From Cordylochernes scorpioides (taxonomy: Eukaryota > Arthropoda > Arachnida > Pseudoscorpiones > Chernetidae): DNA of 64,000 nucleotides. Location of the stretch: the NCBI GenBank assembly GCA_030710605.1, contig CP092874.1, forward strand, positions 17,448,062 through 17,512,061. The letters are read 5' to 3'. Both the position numbers and the translations under genes were made by a program. A model generated the notes under the pieces. It searched no databases, was not told the origin of the DNA, and saw nothing but the letters and a program-made list of their open reading frames with translations. Below, piece by piece: positions 21,447 through 32,010 of this stretch (position 1 is its first letter; every line of letters begins with the position of its first letter).

Positions 21447-21727
21447 ACACACCAATCCCCCGATTTACACGGTACTTGTTTTACACGTTTTCGCTTTTAC
21501 ACGGTTTTCCAAAAAGTTTTTTTTGTTTTTGTTTTTTATCGCTTTATACTAAATGCTACTGTGATTGAACACATGCGCTGTGTACACATCTCACGAGGAA
21601 TCCCGAGCTTATGTGCTGACTACATATTTTAACCTGGCAATGCATTTTATTTCTGTGTGCACCTATCCCCCGATTTACACCTTTTTCTCAGGAACGTATC
21701 TACCGTGTAAATCGGGGGATAGGTGTA
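21447..21727. mobile_element. Pogo-type MITE, about 280 bp
   Basis: The terminal repeats share ATCCCCCGATTTACACGG in inverted orientation, within TA-rich flanks. A third internal copy of the terminal motif lies at about 21663. No transposase frame is present. Confidence 0.7.
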
Positions 21728-21848
21728 TATATAATATTAACCATTTCTTACTATAGAACTGTTTTGGTAGTGTACAAGAATTGTGTGGATATTTACAACC
21801 TAAATTTAAAAAAATATATCGTTTAAAAATATAAATTATAGCTATATA

Positions 21849-23003
21849 CACTCATGGACAAAACTTAAGGAAGTTGTACCTTTTAGCATGTATATCGGGA
21901 CAATAACTCTGAAAGATATTACAGTGACCTTTATTGTAGACACACGAGATAACCAAGTGTATATACACTCATGGACAAAACTTAAGGAAGTTGTACCTTT
22001 TAGAATGTATATCGGGATTCAGACAATAACTCTGAAAGATATTACAGTGACCTTTATTGAAGACACACGAGATAACCAAGTGTATATACACTCATGGACA
22101 AAACTTAAGGAAGTTGTACCTTTCAGCATGTATATCAGGATTCAGACAAATACTTTGAAAGATATTACAGTGACCTTTATTGAGATACACACGATATAAC
22201 CAAGTGTATATACACTCATGGACAAAACTTAAGTAAGTTGTACCTTTTAGCATGTATATCGGGACAATAACTCTGAAAGATATTACACTAACCTTTATTG
22301 AAGACACACGAGATAACCAAGTGTATATATACTCATGGACAAAACTTAAGAAAGTTGTACCTTTCAGCATGTATATCGGGATTATAACTCTGAAAAATAT
22401 TACAGTGACCTTTATTGAAGACACACGAGATAACCAAGTGTATATATACTCATGGACAAAACTTAAGAAAGTTGTACCTTTCAGCATGTATATCGGGATT
22501 ATAACTCTGAAAAATATTACAGTGACCTTTATTGAAGACACACGAGATAACCAAGTGTATATATACTCATGGACAAAACTTAAGAAAGTTGTACCTTTCA
22601 GCATGTATATCGGGATTATAACTCTGAAAAATATTACAGTGACCTTTATTGAAGACACACGAGATAACCAAGTGTATATATACTCATGGACAAAACTTAA
22701 GAAAGTTGTACCTTTCAGCATGTATATCGGGATTATAACTCTGAAAAATATTACAATGACCTTTATTGAAAACACACGAGATAACCAAGTGTATATACAC
22801 TCATGGACAAAACTTAAGAAAGTTGTACCTTTTAGCATGTATATCGGGATTCAGACAATAACTCTGAAAGATATTACAGTGACCTTTATTGAAGACACAC
22901 GAGATAACCAAGTGTGAACAACCTCTGTTCCTTCAAAAAAAAAAAAAACAGACGACTGAGGACATCAAAAACTCTCCACTTCCTCAAGTGTTGTCCCTGA
23001 GTG
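21849..23003. mobile_element. Tc1-like MITE expanded into a 118-bp tandem array
   Basis: The left end CACTCATGGACAAAACTTAA and the right end (near CTTCCTCAAGTG and TTGTCCCTGAGTG, 22977-23003) are inverted repeats flanked by TA. Inside are nine copies of a unit of about 118 bp that itself begins with the terminal-repeat sequence, so the terminus plus subterminal DNA was amplified. Both strands stay open for more than 200 codons across the array because the unit lacks stops in those frames. A short unexpanded relative is at 53085-53517. Confidence 0.75.
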
Positions 23004-23234
23004 TACAATACTATGTTTTGTACTCTAATATAGGGGTTTAAGGAATAGATATAATTTTACATTTAGAGGAACAAGAGTTGATAAATTGTGAGGAAAATTC
23101 CAAAGTTAAAATGTAGTTGTTGTTTCTCTTCAAGCCTGTCGAGAAGAGTGATTTTTGCTAGAAAGCTAGAATTTCTAATTAACAAAAAAATAATCTTATT
23201 GTGAAAAAACTTTATAATTTTAATTACCTGTCAC

Positions 23235-24200
23235 AATTCAACCCTCCCAGCGGTTTTGCCAAATTTAATCTATCAAACCTCTTCTTAGAGTTCTAATACT
23301 GTATTGGATCATTCTGATTATATATGCTACACTGAAGGGTGGTTGACATGGACCCAGAACAGCAGCTTTACACACCCAAGATAGAGAACATTGCTGTTAT
23401 AGAGATGTATGGAGACATCTGAGGTTCTTCATTGGACACAACAACAACAACAGAAAATTGACATGGACCCAGAAGAGCAGCTTTACACACCCAAGATAGA
23501 GGACATTGCCGTGATAGAGATGTATGGAGACATCTGAGGCTCTTCATTGGACACAACAACAAAAGAAAATTGACATGGACCCAAAACAGCAGCTTTACAC
23601 ACCCAAGATAGAGAACATTGCTGTGATAGAGATGTACGGAGATATCTGAGGCTCTTCATTGGACACGACAACAACAACAAAAAATTGACATGGACCCAGA
23701 ACAGCAGCTTTACACACCCAAGATAGAGAACAACTGCTGTGATAGAGATGTATGGAGACATCTGAGGTTCTTCATTGGACACAACAACAACAACAGAAAA
23801 TTGACATGGACCCAGAACAGCAGCTTTACACACCCAAGATAGAGAACATTGCTGTGATAGAGATGTATGGAGATATTTGAGGCTTTTCATTGGACACGAC
23901 AATAACAACAACAGAAAATTGACATAGACCCAGAGCAGCATCTTTACACACCCAAGATAGAGAACATTGATGAGATAGAGATGTATGGAGACATCTGAGG
24001 CTCTTCATTGGACACGACAACAACAACATAAAATTGACATGGACCCAGAACAGCAGCTTTACACACCCAAGATAGAGAACAACTGCTGTGATAGAGATGT
24101 ATGGGGACATCTGAGGCTCTTCATTGGACACAACAACAACAACATCTAAAGGGTGGGATCTCAGAAATGTATTTAAGAAAACTATGAACATAAGGACAGT
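23235..24200 (+). mobile_element. MITE-A copy interrupted by a LINE-tail array
   Basis: MITE-A sequence (CCCTCCCAGCGGTTTTGCC to CACTGAAGGGTGG) runs to about 23342 and resumes at about 24150 (AAAGGGTGGGATCTCAG). The motif AAGGGTGG lies at both junctions and looks like an 8-bp target-site duplication for the inserted LINE end. Confidence 0.65.
23346..24145 (+). repeat. Tandem array of a LINE 3' end, about 115 bp x 7
   Basis: Each unit carries GACATGGACCCAGAACAGC, CTTTACACACCCAAGATAG, GAGATGTATGGAGACATCTG and an (ACA)n tract. The same order forms the 3' end of the LINE at 15322-19200 (19045-19200), ending in the ORF2 stop and the (ACA) tail. This is a tandem amplification of the last 115 bp of that LINE family. 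The open frames over it are not genes. Confidence 0.8.
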
Positions 24201-25270
24201 CTATTTACATATAAATCATCAAAGTAAGGATAGTAGAAGTTTGTTTTATTTAAAAGTAAACATTCTTTCTTTAATGATTACATTTCTTGTGTATAGATAA
24301 CTCGTTATTGCCTTATGATTAATAATGTATTCTCCTTAATAAAAAACATACCTTATAAAACATCCATACGATAGCAGAGCGGTCTGGTAGATTAAACTGG
24401 CCTAGGTTCTGTTAATTTTCTTGAAGATGTATCCCTCTAGTTATAAAAATATCAGAACTTATAGAAAAAAAAGAAGTTTATTTTCCTTCTTTTGAAAATA
24501 TTTACATAGAAGCAATTTATCAAAACAAATTTAATCCAAAAATTAAACAATACTGATCTACCTATCTCTCGACAGAATATATTTACTCTAGTTTCTAGTC
24601 AAAACCCAATAAATATATATATACACAATTTAATTATTTGTATACGTCTGCGTAACTCTAAGTCCATTTAAATCAGGTTCTTGAAGGGTTCGCTACTGAT
24701 TGCCTTCTTTACATATACCATTGCAGTACATAAGACCTGTAGAAATAGGTTATTTATGGTGAAAAATACCTCGCTTTATCATAATTGTTAAATTTTAGAT
24801 AATTCTAATATTAAACAATCGATAACCATAATATAAATAAAATTCACTAATTTACATATTTACTATTTATCCCTATCTCCTTTCAATTTCTATTATTATT
24901 TGCATATCGATACAGAATGAAAATAGACATTGGCTATATTTCCTATCACAATCTTTTGTCTTCAATTAATTCAAAGCAAATAGTTAATAAAACAGAGTAG
25001 AAAATGGTTAAGTAATTATAATCTAGTCGCCAAACACACTCCTCTCTTTCCCTATATTTACTTAGTAACCCTAGTAATGTCGTTTGGCAAATATTGCCTC
25101 AGCAAATCAATAGCTCTCCGATATCTTTTAAAACCTTTTGACCAGTGACCATCTGTTTCCTCCGGGAATACTCACTCTATGAATATTTCTAGTCGTAGTT
25201 TTGTCTTTTATATTTTAGAACTATTTAAAAAATATATATATATTCCTTTAATATATAAATGTTTAAAAAA
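24201..25270. other. AT-rich, no gene recognised
   Basis: Short MITE-like pieces occur at 24200-24260 and 24380-24420 (GCGGTCTGGTAGATTAAAC). The rest has no open frame or repeat I can place. Confidence 0.4.
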
Positions 25271-25274
25271 TTCT

Positions 25275-25425
25275 AAACTATTATAGACGCGTATGATTCT
25301 TTTTAAAAATAAACAATTTCTACTGTCATTACTGCAATGGAATAATTTCAAAAATAATCATTCACATCTATAATAGTTTTGAATTTTGATAACAGATGGC
25401 GGTCTAATACATCATAATATTAATG
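25275..25425. mobile_element. MITE family B, fold-back copy
   Basis: AAACTATTATAGACGCG at the left and CATCTATAATAGTTTTG at the right are inverted. The centre is CTACTGTCATTACTGCAATGG, and the right flank carries AGATGGCGGTCT. Confidence 0.6.
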
Positions 25426-25629
25426 TTTTGTTGATTTTTTTTTTTTCAAGTTAATTTATGAAGCACATCTATTGTAATTGAAGTATTTATAAAAGCTAAA
25501 TCACCCTACCATTATGTAGCTATCACTCCACATATTGCTTGCTGTCAAATTACCATCAAAAAAGAAAGTTTTTGCAAAATATAGTCATGTGCGATATCCC
25601 CGACTCTATATTGTTAAAACATAGAAAAT

Positions 25630-25853
25630 AAAGATAGCTTCTCCCGTCGAAATTGACGTCAAAACTAAACACCATCTATTGACCCTCGTCGCAAACTAGT
25701 GGCCTCGGGTCGGTGACAAAGCTACAACACCAGCTTTGGAAAAGTGAAAAGCGTCCACCTAGAGACCATGGTTTCGGGCTAATGGCCCTCGTCAGTCTAG
25801 GGCGGACTTTATTCCATGAGATCGACACGGGATCTAATGGAATCTTGACAATC
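25630..25853 (-). mobile_element. Retrozyme copy 3 (partial unit, minus strand)
   Basis: On the minus strand the order is GATCCCGTGTCGATC, AAAGTCCGCCC, hammerhead, TCACTTTTCC, then GTGTTGTAGCTTTGTCACCG and the GACGGGAGAAG end. About two thirds of a unit is present. It abuts SINE-2 sequence at about 25855. Confidence 0.75.
25753..25807 (-). ncRNA. Type I hammerhead ribozyme, intact core
   Basis: Minus strand: CTGACGA, stem II GGGC/GCCC with loop CATTA, then GAAA, CCATGG as a self-complementary stem III, and the GTC cleavage triplet. Stem I (GTCCGCCCTAGA with TCTAGGTGGAC) pairs fully apart from one bulged C, better than in the copy at 503-555. This is the best-preserved hammerhead in the window. 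Confidence 0.88.
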
Positions 25854-25854
25854 T

Positions 25855-25956
25855 TTTTACCTGTGTAGACATGTGGGTGCACTTACAGTAAAAGCTAAAC
25901 TTCTACCCACCATGATTATCATGTCCTGTACCATGTGTACTAGGGATACTAATAAA
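25855..25956 (+). mobile_element. SINE-2 3' fragment
   Basis: GTGCACTTACAGTAAAAGC, CCACCATGATTATCATG and an (AATA) tail match the 3' part of SINE-2. The head is absent. Confidence 0.6.
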
Positions 25957-25959
25957 TAC

Positions 25960-27063
25960 GACCAAATCGAGTGTATATTAAGAAGAGAACGGGATAAAAC
26001 GTTCTATAGATGGATGTGAAGAAAACGGTATGAAGAGAGAACTGGACCTATAGAAATATATTTCAGGAAGTAAAGTGGGGAGTCGATGCAACCACACTAA
26101 AATTAACTTACACATCTCTAATTAGACCTATCCTGTGGAATATGTATATCAAATCTATGGTATAGCATCTGAAACAAATCTAAAATCACTGGAAAGGATA
26201 CAACTAAGTGCAGCTAGAATTATTTCAGGTTTTCGAAATACCTGCCCTAATGATATTGTACTTTACGAGGCAGACATTATGCCCTTAAAGGATAGAAGAA
26301 GCACGGCGGCGAGATCAGAACGTGCTCAAGAGTAGAGAAACTCGAGTAATAATTAAATTTGCATCCGCGTCAACAAAGTTCTGGTAAATGTCTCAAGTGG
26401 ATTAACTAAGAATTAATTACAAATTATAATCAAAATTCACCCATCAACTTTCATACATGGTCAAATAAACTCTAAATACTTACCTAAAAAGTTGAATTTC
26501 TACAATAGACTTATAAAAAGCTGCGTCGAAACTATTTAAACGGACGTTCTGAGTTTTCAAAAACGGATGTTGATATAACCTTTACCGAATAGGCCGTCAG
26601 GTTAGGCTCTTATATTTTAATAATAATTTAATGCTCTGCGGTGAGGACCCGATTTGTACCTTCTGTAATTCAAAACTAAAAAAATGAAATCACTCACTAT
26701 ATTTTTGATTGCTCTGCTCTGAAAGAAGAAAGAAGAACCCTTATGCTCAAAACTGGGCAACTCTGTGCTTCACTTCCATCAATAATTGACAATATGACCC
26801 AGAATAAGTATATTGCTACGGAGTTTTATGGTTTCCACAAGTCCATATCTCAGAAGAAGGCCAAGTGACACTCACTCCTCACTTTCTTACTGCTACTCTT
26901 TTTGTGTTGTTTTTCTTGCTTCCCTTTTTCTTGTTTTTTTTTCTTTTTCTTCTGTCTATATCGTTGTTTCCTTTGTCTCACTGCTTTGTTCTTATGCATA
27001 CCTCTGGTGAATCCTGTATAGGGTCAGTGACCCTAAATAAAGGCTTTTTGTTGTTGTTGTTGT
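25960..27063 (+). pseudogene. LINE ORF2 C-terminal part and 3' UTR
   Basis: At 26090-26335 the frame reads a post-RT segment typical of RNase H-bearing arthropod LINEs (SLERIQLSAARIISGFRNT, PNDIVLYEAD). Further down come YIATEFYGFHKSISQKKAK and a stop at about 26868, a T-rich 3' UTR, GGGTCAGTGACCC and a TTGTTGTTGTTGTTG tail. Frameshifts separate the segments. The same 3' end recurs at 37763-38018 and 41864-41915. It is distinct from the LINE at 15.3 kb, whose tail is ACA-based. Confidence 0.7.
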
Positions 27064-27065
27064 AA

Positions 27066-27245
27066 TAATAATTTAATAAACTGGCGAAACTTCTGGGAGG
27101 GTTCATCGCTGATGAGTGAGAACCTGTAATAATTAATCATTGCAGTAAGGGAAGTAGAAAATTATTTTATTGTAAAAAGAAACATACGGGTCAAAAATAG
27201 TTTAAAATTTTTATAACAGATGGCGCTCTAATGCGTCATACAGGT
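27066..27245 (-). mobile_element. MITE family B copy
   Basis: The minus-strand copy contains AACTGGCGAAAC, GGGAGGGTTCATCGCTGATG, CATTGCAGTAAGGGAAGTAG and the end CAGATGGCGCTCTAATGCG. It directly follows the LINE tail. Confidence 0.55.
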
Positions 27246-27331
27246 TGTCTTTATTGACGATAAAATACGTTTTTCAGAAATACCATTGTTATTGTTACAA
27301 ATTATTATTTACATGTTTTAAATATTAATGA

Positions 27332-27689
27332 CTAGACGGGTGACCCGGGCTTCGCCCCGGGATTGACCCGTGTGCATATCTACCCGAGTGACATATATTA
27401 AGATTAGATTTTTTTAAATAATTGTTTGTTATTAGCATTATCTATTTGTTTGCATCAGCATAATTTAATCTAATATTTGATAGAGGGCGCTGTTCGTGAG
27501 CTAAGTAGAATAATTTGAATATATAGTTTTAATAATTAATTTATATATTTTTTAAAATAGCCTATCGTCTTCCCCGTATTTCTTTACCTATGTATGGAAA
27601 TATTGGTTTGAATTAGTGAACTACTGCGAATTTGTATACCGGACATACAAACAAACAAAAATACAAACATTTATTTTTATATACATAGA
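27332..27689 (-). mobile_element. Small non-autonomous Helitron, 358 bp
   Basis: On the minus strand it begins at TCTATGTATATAAAAATAAATG and ends with a CCCGGGGCGAAGCCCGGG hairpin and CTAG. It is a full-length sister of 20621-20967. Confidence 0.75.
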
Positions 27690-27754
27690 TATTGAAATTT
27701 AAAATATGTGAAAATTATTTTGTATATAAAAATATATCATAAATTTATTATCGT

Positions 27755-27830
27755 GATACTCCTGTTGAAGGACTGACAAATCCGAAAGCTTGAAAATGAA
27801 TATTTGAACAAGAAACTTAACCCTGGAAGC
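27755..27830 (+). ncRNA. Hammerhead-like relic, CUGUUGA core
   Basis: CTGTTGA (27762-27768), a GGA/TCC stem II and GAAAGCTTG (27784-27792) follow in hammerhead order, and GGAAGCTTTATTT lies downstream as in the PLE ends at 38.1 and 41.8 kb. It is probably a solo PLE terminus. Confidence 0.4.
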
Positions 27831-28073
27831 TTTATTTATTTTATAATATTATAAATCAGGGAAGAACGTTTGTATAAATATATCTACAACACAGAACTAT
27901 ATGAGCTAAGAACAATTCAGACGATGGTAATTCTCCTATTCGTTAATAGAAATCACAAAACGGGAGAAACGTTTCTTTCATTTATAAAAATACATCTGTA
28001 CAAGCTTTCGAGAAAGTCTTCTACGGGTAAAATACAACAAAGAAGTACAAGTGATAAAAATTTATATAGAATA

Positions 28074-28120
28074 CTAGCCGAATGACCCGGGCAACGCTCG
28101 GGTTTTAACCGATTAAATGT
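28074..28120 (-). mobile_element. Helitron 3' end
   Basis: On the minus strand a CCCGAGCGTTGCCCGGG palindrome is followed by a short spacer and CTAG. The 5' limit is not identified; it may extend well to the right. Confidence 0.5.
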
Positions 28121-29730
28121 TTTTATTCAAATACAATTACAATTATTTTATTTCCAAAGCGCTATATCCCGCAAGGGATACTTGCGCCAAACAAGGAGAA
28201 AAGTTTATTTACATAAGTTATTTACATTATTCAACGCATGAAAACATTAGAGATCCAGATTTTGTAGAAAGTTTAGAATGTATTTACAAAATGAATTGAA
28301 CTTTAATTATAAATTGGCGCCGTGGATGTCACTCATGTGAAAGGTCCCGGTCCAAACTTTGTGTGTTTTTAAAAAATTAAAATGTCAATTTTCACAACGA
28401 TATTTGAAAATTCTATTATTATGATTTTCAAATACTATTCGTTGCATTAAAAAGAGCAGGTTCGAAACCTTCATTGAAATATTTTTAAAGCTTTCATTTA
28501 ACGTACTTTCATTTTTCTTCTCACTAATCATGTAATCATTTTTTTAAAATCTTAACAACAACGTAGAAGCTTTATAATATGCAAATTTTCTTAATTCAGG
28601 AGATAATGCAACTGTACCAATTTGCATATCTTTAATTTTAGTCAGGAAATATGTAAAGTAAATTTTTAAAAAATCAGAAATCTAAATTTGAAAAATTCTA
28701 ATATAATGTTTTGCCATCGTGAATGAACAAGTAGAAATAATATTTCGAAAAGTAATAAAGAGAAATTAAATATATAATTTCAAACATTTCAAAAAAAAGA
28801 AACGCTTTTATTAAAAATGCACTTAAATTGAAAAAATAATTATTTCAGCTACCACCATTAAACAACTATATTTATATTACTAATAAATAAAAATGGCGGG
28901 GGAACAAATGCACTTTTTAAAAAAAGGATTGATAGAGTATGCAACTTTATATATGGTACAATTAATTTATAGATAAGTAACACAAGATAATAAGACCAAA
29001 TATACAAATAAATAAATAGTTTTTGACATTTCAGTAATAATTTTGTTACCAAAACGCCACACTTTATTTGCATATTTGCATTGCATATTGTTTGATTATG
29101 CAACTTGAATTGATTATGTAATTATTGTTGAGAAACAATATAAATAATAAATAAGTTGGCAATGTGAATCACACACGACGTTGTATTAACACAAGGGGTA
29201 TATAAAGGTGACACACAATATACCTCCAAGTTTATTACATACATAAATCTACCCCAGGCTATATAGCCAGCCAGCCTGGTATGTGTGTGTGCCTAATTAG
29301 AAAACCAACCCACCATAAAACCTAATTTACTTGGTTGAAATAGACGCCATTATAGATTATTCAACACCCGTCCTCTCTAACTTTATGTCTTAGTTCAAGA
29401 AGCCATAATATTCATGGTAGATAGAGAAATGGGATGTTCAGCACTTTAAGTACCAAAATTTGACCTTTACTGGCAACCACTAGTTACAGGCGCGACCTCT
29501 GTATTCGAAATTGTTGACTTTGCTTAGAATTTTTAATGAAACTGATTCCAATAATTAGTAATCAAACATTATATTTATTGATTTACAAGAGAGAGAACAA
29601 AATATAAAAGGGAAACTAATATTAAAATAAAGGAATTTTTTTTACCTTTCGGTTAGCGCCTATTTTCCTGTGAGCTTACACACACTCTGTGGTAACAATT
29701 AATTAATATATATACAACAGAAATTATAAA
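28121..29730. other. AT-rich, no gene recognised
   Basis: Only short open frames occur. A TATA-like GGGTATATAAAGG at about 29196 is followed by CA-rich sequence, but no paired LTR or coding frame is seen nearby. GCCATAATATTCATGGTAG at about 29402 weakly resembles the SINE-2 body. Confidence 0.35.
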
Positions 29731-29734
29731 CTAT

Positions 29735-29915
29735 TTACACGCGTATGTTTCTTTTTATTGAAAATAAAAGCCATCTTGTGCTGCCCTTACTACAATGATA
29801 AAATATTGGGAGGGCCTGGCTCATCAGTGGTGAACCCTGGCAAATAAAACTGGCGAAACCGATGGGAGGTGGCTTCACTGATGAACCAGGCCCTATCAAT
29901 ATTTTCTTTAGATTA
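29735..29915. mobile_element. MITE family B/A-like double-hairpin copy
   Basis: ACACGCGTATGTTTC, CTGCCCTTACTACAATG and the hairpin half GGGAGGGCCTGGCTCATCAG appear forward. A second, inverted copy of the hairpin region follows directly (GGCGAAACCGATGGGAGG, GATGAACCAGGCCC). Confidence 0.55.
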
Positions 29916-30138
29916 GGAATAAACTTGCGACACCTGCCTTATGCGGTTTAACAAAGAATTTGTCCAATTTACTCATTTTTTAGTCAGAACATGATGATAA
30001 TATATCGGCGGAATCTTTCAGCGAAGCATTCATTGCGAGCAGCATATATAGCGAAGTTTATCGGTATAAGGTATACCGAAGGTTCAAAGGATACCCTCAC
30101 ACCCATTTCCATTAAAACTTCTAATAGTATTTTTAAAA

Positions 30139-30440
30139 TTATCCCTAGTATACGTGGTATAGGCCATGATAATCATGGTGGGTAGTTAGCGACTGCTTTT
30201 ACTGTAAGTGCACCACATGTCGGTTCAAAATCACTTTATTAGGTACCGCTCAACAAGAGCAACCTAGTTTATGATAATTGAAACAGTGAATAATATATGA
30301 AGGTTATTTACATATTAAACAAAATGTTAACGCGGGATTCAATCCAGGTTTATGACTGTCGGGAATCGAGGGTGTTACCTACTCGTCGACCGACTTATTT
30401 TTTTGCACCACATGTCTACAAATGCAAAAAGCAGATATAA
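30139..30440 (-). mobile_element. SINE-2 split by SINE-3
   Basis: The SINE-2 body (CCCTAGTATACG, GGCCATGATAATCATGG, AGTGCACCACATGT) is interrupted at 30221-30403 and resumes with GCACCACATGTCTAC. The 12-bp duplication TGCACCACATGT is at 30209-30220 and 30404-30415. This is the reverse of the nesting at 11.2 kb. Confidence 0.8.
30221..30403 (-). mobile_element. SINE-3, complete copy of about 183 bp
   Basis: Minus strand: a tRNA-like head (GTCGGTCGACGAGTAGG, then a region related to a B box near TTGAATCCCGC) and a body ending at TTTTGAACCG. It is flanked by the 12-bp duplication described for the surrounding SINE-2. Confidence 0.75.
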
Positions 30441-30763
30441 ATTAATAATTTTAACAAGTAGATATGTGTATAAGATGATGTTAGAGTTATAAATATATAT
30501 TATTCAAATCAAATATATTCAAATTAAACCAACAACTAATTTACATATTTTGTGATATAAAAATGCAATTAGATCCCAAATATGAAAATAGCAAAATATT
30601 GGAATGACTTACTTATTTGTGGGATATGAGATAATGTAATGCTGATATTTCTATGTGTTTGTTTACAATGTATATTATTTTAATAATACTAAAACATTAT
30701 ACGAACAGGAAATAGTAACGGGAAAAATTACTCGAATCAAAATTTGAGTAAACATTCACTCCG

Positions 30764-30788
30764 GGAGATCCCGGGCGAAGCCGGGCTA
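30764..30788 (+). mobile_element. Helitron 3' hairpin, end overwritten
   Basis: CCCGGGCGAAGCCGGGCTA is a Helitron 3' palindrome, but its CTAG end is replaced by the start of the next Helitron. The two elements abut, so the second probably inserted at the end of the first. Confidence 0.5.
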
Positions 30789-31262
30789 TCTATATATATA
30801 AAAATGAATGTCTGTCTGTACTCGATAGATTCAAAAACTATATATCCAATCGCCGTGGAAATTTGGGAAATTATTAGGTATATCTCTGGGAAGGTTTTTG
30901 GAAAATATTTTTAAAAAATCAGAGTTGGGGTTCTAGCACTACTAAGATAAAGTTCCCCATCAATCATCAAATATCATTCATTTCATGATGATATTTAATA
31001 ATTACAAAATTGTTGTTCAATTGAAATTCGTTTGCAATATTGTTTAATATCACAAGTGAAGAAGCATGTTTATTCTACCATCAACTATGTATATTTATGT
31101 TTTGTACTTATGTTATATTCAAATGACATATATGTAGGGATAATTTTATTGTTAATTTTCATTTTGATGTATTGTATACATTTGATCATTCATAAATTCT
31201 GTTTGAGGCATCAAAACTACCTTTTTGTTCAAAAACAGCAACGAGTGAACGGGTACAGCTAG
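30789..31262 (+). mobile_element. Non-autonomous Helitron, about 474 bp
   Basis: The start TCTATATATATAAAAATGAA is followed by TGTCTGTCTG and ATTCAAAAACTATATATCC, the usual Helitron 5' pattern. The 3' end AACGGGTACAGCTAG fits the CTRR rule. It contains a short hydrophobic open frame (31032-31262) that I do not consider a gene. Confidence 0.6.
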
Positions 31263-31274
31263 CAGAGTATCAAA

Positions 31275-31516
31275 CATAAAGTTATAATACGGCTTGTGAT
31301 TGTAAAACGACATTTAAAAACGATCCCGCATGTGTTTCTTTTCAACGAAAAATCAAAATTTATTTTAAGAAGAAATAACGATTATTTCTAACCTTAGGGA
31401 TGAGGTATAAATGGATGAATTGTGAAGAGTAATGATAAACGGAAAAATAAAAGTGTCCAGGGATGGGAATCGAACCCACAGTGTTCCGCTTACCGGGCAG
31501 ATGCCATGTCCAGTAG
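31275..31516 (-). mobile_element. SINE-1 copy (tRNA-Thr-like head)
   Basis: Minus strand: GGCATCTGCCCGGTAAGCGG, TGTGGGTTCGATTCCCATCC, then the body AAAAGTGTCCAGG...GTTTATCATTACTC and TAACCTTAGGG. The head folds like a tRNA with anticodon-loop CCGGTAA (GGT, Thr) and a 5-bp stem. The 5' part of the acceptor is lost. Other copies are at 41.98, 55.0-55.6 and 59.75 kb. Confidence 0.7.
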
Positions 31517-31545
31517 GAATTGGATGTTTGCTAGAATCGTTTTAA

Positions 31546-31605
31546 CAAATGTTCGTTAGGCAAACTTTTACTCGGTTACCCGGGCGAAGCCGGATACATT
31601 CGCTA
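31546..31605 (+). mobile_element. Helitron 3' end
   Basis: GTTAGGCAAACTTTTACTCGG, a CCCGGGCGAAGCCGG palindrome and CTAG before T closely match the end of the Helitron at 3922-4892. Confidence 0.6.
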
Positions 31606-31639
31606 GTAATATATATAATTGTAACTAATTGTATTTGAT

Positions 31640-31720
31640 TAAAAACCAGAATTGTATTCTATATATACACACTCGGGGGAAAATGCCTTCGGATAAATCC
31701 CGGGCGGGTCATTCGGCTAG
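31640..31720 (+). mobile_element. Helitron 3' end next to gap
   Basis: CTCGGGGGAAAATGCC, CCCGGGCGGGTCATTCGG and CTAG. The hairpin is weaker than in its neighbours. The assembly gap starts six bases later. Confidence 0.4.
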
Positions 31721-31726
31721 TAAATC

Positions 31727-31826
31727 NNNNNNNNNNNNNNNNNNNNNNNNNNNNNNNNNNNNNNNNNNNNNNNNNNNNNNNNNNNNNNNNNNNNNNNNNN
31801 NNNNNNNNNNNNNNNNNNNNNNNNNN
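31727..31826. other. Assembly gap of 100 N
   Basis: Exactly 100 unknown bases, the usual placeholder for a gap of unknown size. It lies between Helitron ends and a SINE-3 fragment. Confidence 0.98.
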
Positions 31827-31859
31827 TTAGGAAACACAACCTAATCTTATCAATGATTT

Positions 31860-31925
31860 TTAATGCAGTTCCAGTTTCAAAATAACTTTAGTAGGTGCCT
31901 CTCAAAAAGAGCAACCTAGATCATC
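31860..31925 (-). mobile_element. SINE-3 fragment
   Basis: TCAAAATAACTTTAGTAGG and AAGAGCAACCTAG match the 3' part of the SINE-3 body. The head is missing. Confidence 0.45.
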
Positions 31926-31929
31926 ATAT

Positions 31930-32010
31930 AAGATTGTCCCAAAAGTTCATAAACATATTATGATTATGATTTATATTTTGCAAATGTTTACGAACTTTTG
32001 AGACAACCTT
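31930..32010. mobile_element. 81-bp palindromic mariner-type MITE
   Basis: TTGTCCCAAAAGTTC at the left and GAACTTTTGAGACAA at the right are inverted. Only about 30 bp separate the arms. A sister copy at 32457-32535 has the same centre in reverse order. Confidence 0.65.

Noticed and set aside
22092-22917. Open frames of more than 220 codons on both strands
   Set aside because: They are produced by a 118-bp tandem repeat without stops in those frames; the peptide simply repeats with the DNA unit.
23368-24191. Overlapping minus-strand frames of 60-150 codons
   Set aside because: They lie antisense over LINE 3'-end tandem units. The same applies to the frames at 51254-52642.
26813-27065. Hydrophobic frames near LINE tails (also 37801-38092)
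   Set aside because: They fall in the T-rich 3' UTR of the LINE and overlap in two frames; no conservation beyond the repeat.
29190-29300. TATA-box-bearing promoter
   Set aside because: GGGTATATAAAGG is isolated; no open frame, initiator context or LTR partner is visible.
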